64,000 nucleotides of DNA from contig JAITYX010000084.1 in the NCBI GenBank assembly GCA_021018815.1, forward strand, positions 124,001-188,000, read 5' to 3'. The translations under genes were made by a program, and so were the position numbers. Origin of the DNA: Talinum fruticosum. Taxonomy: Eukaryota; Streptophyta; Magnoliopsida; Caryophyllales; Talinaceae. Shown piece after piece: positions 56,520 to 64,000 of this stretch (the first letter of the stretch is position 1; every line of letters begins with the position of its first letter). Below the pieces are notes generated by a model. The model saw only the letters and a list, made by a program, of their open reading frames with translations, was not told the origin of the DNA and searched no databases.

Positions 56520-59500
56520 CGTAACACCCCAAAACACCCCCTGGGAGTATTACATCGCCGAGTTCCTTAAAGGAACTCCCAAGGCTCTTTCCGGTGTCGG
56601 TTTGGCTGTCTAGACTCAATCAAAGGATAATAAAGATGGTTTTCCAAAAGGATCTAAGATTTCCTAAAAATTTCGGCAGAGCTCGTTGCTAATGTAGACC
56701 AACCTATAGGCTTAAAACCTTAAAACCCTGCATAAAAGCATAATATAACTCAACAAGCCACACGCTCGGAGTATACAACTCAACGGCCACACGCCGAGTC
56801 CAACATATCATGCTATAAAACTTAAAACATTCTAAATGGTTTACGATACATCGGGTACAACTATATGAACTAAATTACAAATACAACATTTAAACACATA
56901 AGAATGCAAGCCAGCCACTTGAGTCACTTGAGTCAACCATCGGTAGTCGGCTAGAGTTTGGAGTATGATCGGCGTCGATTAAGCCTCCGAAAATGTACCT
57001 ACAACACTCGGGGAGGGAAAGGGGAAATTTGTGGGGGTGAGCAATAATCCACGGGCTCACCGGAGTCTTACACCCTTAAAATGGAAATTCTTTACACATA
57101 ATACTCATAATAATGAAATCTACGAAAGCATAATAGTGTAATAGAAATCTATATACTTTTCACTCGAAATCTCTTGCAATGAAAAAGATCAACTCTTCAA
57201 TCACTTAAAAACACAGTTTCACATTCATGAACATACTTTTGGGGTTGAATCAACTTTTCCGGGCCTTTTGAGGACTCGAACTAGCACTTCTTTAATTCGG
57301 GCGCGACCCCGACAAAAAGGCTCCGGGGCCTATCTTCAAGAAGTCTTAGGGCGGGCATCCTGCCTCTGCGGGACCCCTGTTAGAACCCTTCCCTCGAAGT
57401 TTCTAGCTAGGCGTCCCCAAGTTCGAACCCTTCGGTATGTTAAACGATCCGTAGCTCGTCAATTCAAAACTCTTTGCACATACTCATTCATCACATTCAC
57501 TTCACAACTTTCTCAATCAATTTGGTATCAAGGAAGGCATGGCACCACGTGTCACCCTTATAAGTTCACTTTCTCAAATCTGCTTTGCTTCTTTAGAATA
57601 GAATCACGTGTGAAAGACATTTCACAGAAATCGCATTCAAGGATCATTTCACGTAAAACAAAAAACTTCTTTCGAAACTACTTTTGAGCATCACATAAAG
57701 CAAACACATAGCACGAATAATCACCGTTCAATGCAAGCAATCATTCTCAACTCTTTTCCAACTATGCCTTTCTCAATTCATCGGTTTAGTACTATTGATT
57801 CCATTTTCCGAGCCACAATAACCACAAACGGACACCACCCAATTCAATGCCTCAACTTCTCACCATTCTCTATTTTTGCTTCAACCCTTCATTCTACACC
57901 TCTACTTTATAAGTCAACTTCCTTTGCTCATATTTAGCCATATAACTCCTAATCTCACTTTATCACTTAAATTCCTTGATGCTAAGCTCGTCTTCCAACT
58001 TAATTTCAGCTCAAGGCTTACATAGATTTCAACTCAACTTAACGTTAACACTCCTAGTTCGCCTCAAATTCCCAAATTCCCATTGTATGTCTCTATCTCA
58101 TTACTCGACTCTTGTTCGTCCGTCCTTAGTCATAAAACTCTTAATCACTTTTCATTATTCAATTTCCGTTAGCTTTCTTATTTTCACGCTTAGTTCAACC
58201 TCGAGGAATTAAACATACTTCGAACGTAATTAATCTCACAATCACCCATTTCTCACTTACATGTCCCAATTGCGCATCACTCAATATGAATTCATACTTC
58301 TCTTTATACTTCGACCTACCATTCCCCAATGTTCGTAATTAGCTCTTTAATACCGCAGGTTCAAGAATCTCTAAGACTTAATTAACTCATAATTCATATC
58401 CATGTCCCAACTCTTCATCCTTAATAGCTAATCGAAACTTCGATACTACTCATTTGACCTATGCAATCTAACCTCTTCAAAATCAGGTTCCAATTCAACC
58501 TTAAGTAACTATTAAATCTCTTCGAAGTTCCCAATTTAATTCTACTATTTAACCCAAGTAACTCCTTTCATTTCACGATTCAGCCCTCTCAATTCCTTAA
58601 ATCCATTCTAAGCTCTTATTTCAATCTTATACAACCCGTAATACGAGATATTCAACGTTCACCACAAATTCCATATTCACATAACACATTCAACATTCAC
58701 AACAAATCCAATTGGGTTTCGAAATTACTAATAGTTTAGAGTATAAGACTACCCACCTGAATTCTCGGGTTTTAGGGATCGATTTCGGGCTTCCTTACTT
58801 GTCTTTTGTTTCGGTCCCTCTCGTGCCGGTTCTTGCTCCGTCTCTTGGTTCTTGCTTCCCCTGCCTCTAGCCCGCCGTTTTGGTTCGCGCTGCCCTCGGC
58901 TTGGCCTCGCATGCTTACCGCCGATCCGCCTCCCTCGTCACCGCTACTTTCCCGGTTTCGGCCTCTCGGTCTTTCTCGCGCTCTTTGTCTCGGCTCCGCC
59001 CCTTGCTCGCCCCGTCTCTCGCTTTCTTCCCTCGCTCGCCGCCTACCGGGGTCGCCGACCGTTGCTTTCCAGTCTGCGGTGGTCGCCGGCCACCCCTCGG
59101 TCTCCTCGACCCTTGCACCGCTCGCCTTTTCTCCCTCTCGGTTCCTCTTGCTCGGTCGCCCCTCTTCCTCACTCGCTTCGCTCTGTTTCTCCTCCTTCTC
59201 ATCTTCCGAAGCCCCCGCTCTCCCTTCGCCCACCAGCTGCTCACCGTTCGGGTGGGTCACCGACCTTTGCTCCGGTTCCCGCTCTCTCTCTCTCTCTCTC
59301 TCGTGTTTCGTTCGGTGCTCCTTTCTCCCTCCCCGTTCGTTTTCGGTTCTTCGTTTTCTTTCCCATGCCCCCTCCCTTCGGTCCCTGCATCTTTTATTTT
59401 GCACCTTCTCTCTCCACTGCTTGACAAAACTTCCCTCTTGCTTCTATTGGACCTCCATTGCCCTCCTTTGTCTCTTCCACATAGAATAAGCCTATGGCTT

Positions 59501-59764
59501 TCCCTCTTTCGTCCCCTTACGTTTTGTCTCCTAATTTATTTTGATGCATCAATTAGGACACTGCCTAGCCGCACCGAGTTTCAACTCAAATAAAAGGGAG
59601 GGTATTTCCTTGATTCGACTTATTTGATAACAGCTCTAAAAGGAATACTGAAGTAATACGTCCGGCCGTAATTAAAATCGGTCACTCAACCCCCTAGCTG
59701 CGGGGATAATATTCAATAATTCTATGCTTTACGACTACTTTTCATTAAAATTTCGGGTATTACA
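56520..59764 (-). mobile_element. C2 solo LTR (chromovirus type) with target duplication
   Basis: A 3245-bp insertion. On the minus strand it starts TGTAATACCCGAAATTT (at 59764) and ends GGGGTGTTACG (56520), and is flanked by TGATCT on both sides (56514-56519 and 59765-59770). No pol, primer site or polypurine tract was seen, so it reads as a solo LTR of a Tekay/Del-like element; a non-autonomous element is possible. A G+C-rich zone at 58790-59420 lies 0.35-0.97 kb from its start, where the C1 and C3 LTRs also have their G+C-rich part. Long overlapping open frames there are a composition effect. Confidence 0.82.
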
Positions 59765-60120
59765 TGATCTAACCTTGTTTCCCTTTTGTGCATGCTTCAC
59801 AAATTTTATCTTTCTTAAATGCACGATCGGATAAAACCCTAACTAAACCATGACATGCAAGCTTTTTGATAGCGTGCATGCTAACATGACCTAGTCTGCG
59901 ATGCCATGTGCAAGAATCATCATGCAATGATGCTTTTAAATAAGAAAAGTTCGACTTGGGTCGAAAGAGGAATAGTATAGGTATTACCTGAGCTCTTACT
60001 TGAGAGCTTAGTCTCTTTGGTAGTCGCTTCGAAATATAGCGGTTGGTCCGAGTAAATCTTACCTCTTGACCTTTGTCACACAACCGAGAGATGCTGAGCG
60101 GATTGTACTTTAGTCCCTTG
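59765..60120 (-). pseudogene. S8 pre-integrase zinc region
   Basis: The minus stretch 60083-59769 reads MCDKGQEVRFTRTNRYISKR, then WHRRLGHVSMHAIKKLACHG and CEACTKGKQG: the H-H-C-C region that precedes the Copia integrase core. The protease itself, including its D-S-G, is deleted at about 60121; gag C-terminal words (VIQIWVPKSF) join directly to VKGLKYNPLSIS. Confidence 0.85.
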
Positions 60121-60396
60121 ACAAGAAAACTCTTGGGAACCCAGATTTGAATGACTTTGGGTTTGGTCCGATTCGAGTCTTCTTTCTAGAAAACTTAGTC
60201 TGTGTCTCTTTCTTTTGAAGATCTTTTCTTTTATAAACAGGTGGAGAAGGTTTTCTCCTGTAAACTAGCCTAGGCTCAGTCCTCCTTTCATTCTTATGAA
60301 TAGGATCATGCTCAACCTTCCTGAATTTTACAGTTACGGAATTCTTTTTGAAAAGATTTGAGTAGAAATTACATTCCTCCTCTTCATTAAAACCTC
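60121..60396 (-). pseudogene. S8 gag, C-terminal remnant
   Basis: The last part of gag: KVEHDPIHKNERRTEPRLVY and RRKPSPPVYKRKDLQKK, as in S1 (11100-11200) and S5 (43449-43300). The capsid, zinc knuckle and primer site are deleted; at 60396 the gag words ATTAAAACC pass directly into LTR sequence (GAGTTAACCCTTACAGC). Confidence 0.82.
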
Positions 60397-61490
60397 CCGA
60401 GTTAACCCTTACAGCTCGGTCAAGGGACCTTACTCGGAAAGTAAGAGAAGCATGTGACCGATTACAAGACTTTACAACTCGGAAAATGTTAAGTACGAGA
60501 CTTGTAGTTGTAAGTAGAAGACTGAGTGAGTAATGCACTAAGAGAGTAGTTTCAACAATAGGTTCAGCAATCTTCAAGTCTTGTCAAGTGGATTCTATTT
60601 ACGGACATCCAAGCGATTAGTCGTTATGTCCGGTTTCGGATCGAAGTCTTCACTAGTCGTTTAAAGGGCTTTTATGAGTCACTCGAAAAGATCCTTTTGA
60701 GTGTAAACGTCGAGTAATGGCTATTAGCTTCAAAAGGTGTTCCAATCAATTGGTGTTGTCCGAAATGCAAGGCGGAAACCACCGTTAAGCTTACGTTGGA
60801 TTTTTCTGGTTTTGGAAACAGTACAACTCGACACGGTGTCCGCGTCCTTTCCGAACTGGCTAAAACTGTCTGCTGGCATTTAACGGTTAGAAGTCGGTTG
60901 CTTTTGAAATTCAAAAGATATATTAGCTTTGTTTGAATAACCTACAAAAGCAAACCACATTAGTTTTCAAAGTATAAAATACTTTGGTCCACGATTAAGC
61001 ATAGATAATAATTAAATTAGGATAATTAAATTTTTAATTATCTTTGGCCTAGAAAAGTGGAATATTCCGAGTCTAATATCAAATATGGTCAAACTAAGTT
61101 CAGAATAATTCCAAGAAAGATCAAGTAGACAAATAATCAATTAATAGAGAGTGAACTTGATCTATCAAATAAACCTCTAAGTAATAAACTAACTTAGCCA
61201 AACTTAGTAGAAACTAACTCGGTTATGAGTTAGCAAACACAGTTAGTATTACAGTAAAATATGTTAGAAGAATTATTTAATCATGCGATGGTTCAAGTAT
61301 AATCCGAGTAGGTCGAATACCTTAATAGAGAAGATATAAGATAAAGTTATATCCGAGTCACTCGTAACAAAGATGAAAACTTAGATATGAGTTTCTATGA
61401 AGCTCATAATGACTTGCAATCAAAACTCAAGAGAAATAGAAGTTTATACCTGAGTCTTTCGAAATATACGGAGTTAAAATCCGAGTCTTG
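60397..61490 (-). mobile_element. S8 5' LTR, U5 end deleted
   Basis: The U3 and R part of an S LTR in reverse orientation, ending AAAATCCGAGTCTTG, the decayed LTR tip. It pairs with 50433-51898 by sequence. About 430 bp of the R-U5 side are lost together with most of gag. The right flank (GAACTG) does not clearly repeat the left flank AATCG of S8, so the target duplication is unproven. Confidence 0.82.
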
Positions 61491-63886
<2,396 letters not shown>

Positions 63887-63890
63887 GTTG

Positions 63891-63903
63891 TGGTATTAGA
63901 GCC
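63891..63903 (+). promoter_or_regulatory. C3 primer-binding site
   Basis: TGGTATTAGAGCC, one base off TGGTATCAGAGCC, the usual initiator methionine tRNA site, four bases after the LTR end. 63904-64000 is the start of the C3 leader; its gag would lie beyond the window. Confidence 0.85.
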
Positions 63904-64000
63904 GGGTTTAGAAATCACTGTGAGTAATAGGGTTCTAAGGTGTCATGATTTGAACTTTAGGAAAATTATGTTGCTATTATTTCCTTAAGTTGTCGTTTTG

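Noticed and set aside
58772..59593. Four long overlapping open frames (190-237 codons) as possible genes
   Set aside because: They overlap on both strands in a low-complexity G+C-rich part of a solo LTR and lack domains; stops are rare there because of base composition.

Overview
The window is plant nuclear DNA, about two-thirds A+T, made almost entirely of LTR retrotransposons and their wreckage. No host gene, rRNA, tRNA gene or CRISPR array could be supported. Four groups of elements are present. (S) is a Sirevirus-like Ty1/Copia family with 1.4-1.5 kb LTRs beginning TGAAGACTCGG and ending CCTTCA, and an extra ORF between pol and the 3' LTR. (T) is a Tat/Ogre-like Ty3/Gypsy family with LTRs of about 1.8-2.0 kb beginning TGTAGACACC, a long leader carrying 50-52 bp tandem repeats, and a second RNase H. 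(C) is Tekay/Del-like chromovirus sequence with LTRs beginning TGTAA and ending TTACA. (G) is a lone gag of another Ty3/Gypsy type at the left edge. These lineages together point to a seed plant, most likely an angiosperm; species cannot be told. Every coding region is broken by stops, frameshifts or deletions, so all are annotated as relics. Names such as S1 or T5 are my labels for copies.

Layout. 1-1850: G gag (+). 1885-8076: T1 on the minus strand (INT, aRNH, RT, PR, gag, leader). 8077-15544: S1 (+), with 5' LTR, PBS, gag, PR, INT, half an RT, then the extra ORF. 15545-20925: C1 (-), 3' LTR and pol with chromodomain, 5' end lost. 20926-24040: S2 (+), RT end, RNase H and extra ORF. 24041-25931: T2 (-), leader, PBS and shortened LTR. 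25932-29105: S3 (-) PBS and 5' LTR, split by a T LTR (T3, 26897-28740). 29106-32876: T4 (+), with a local 379-bp duplication, LTR, leader and gag start. 32877-50276: T5 (+), whose LTR contains a clean solo S LTR (S4, target duplication TGATT) and whose leader contains S5, S6 and S7. 50277-63886: a chromovirus 5' LTR (C3, +) holding a nearly whole S element (S8, -, 50433-61490), which itself holds a solo chromovirus LTR (C2, 56520-59764). The C3 primer-binding site follows, and the rest of C3 runs off the right edge.

How it works together. The order of insertion can be read directly as T5, then C3, then S8, then C2, so nesting reaches four levels. The missing RT-INT half of T5 should lie beyond the right edge, after C3. 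The most interesting biology is the S family. Its extra ORF is present in recognisable form in three copies plus one tail. In the three copies whose upstream flank survives, a TATAAATA box and AACGG/CCGTT motifs like those of the family's own LTR promoter lie upstream, suggesting a separate internal promoter. The LTR start also carries a repeated palindromic motif around GAGTGACTC. No previously undescribed cellular system was found; the window is best read as a record of nested insertion, solo-LTR formation and microhomology deletion.
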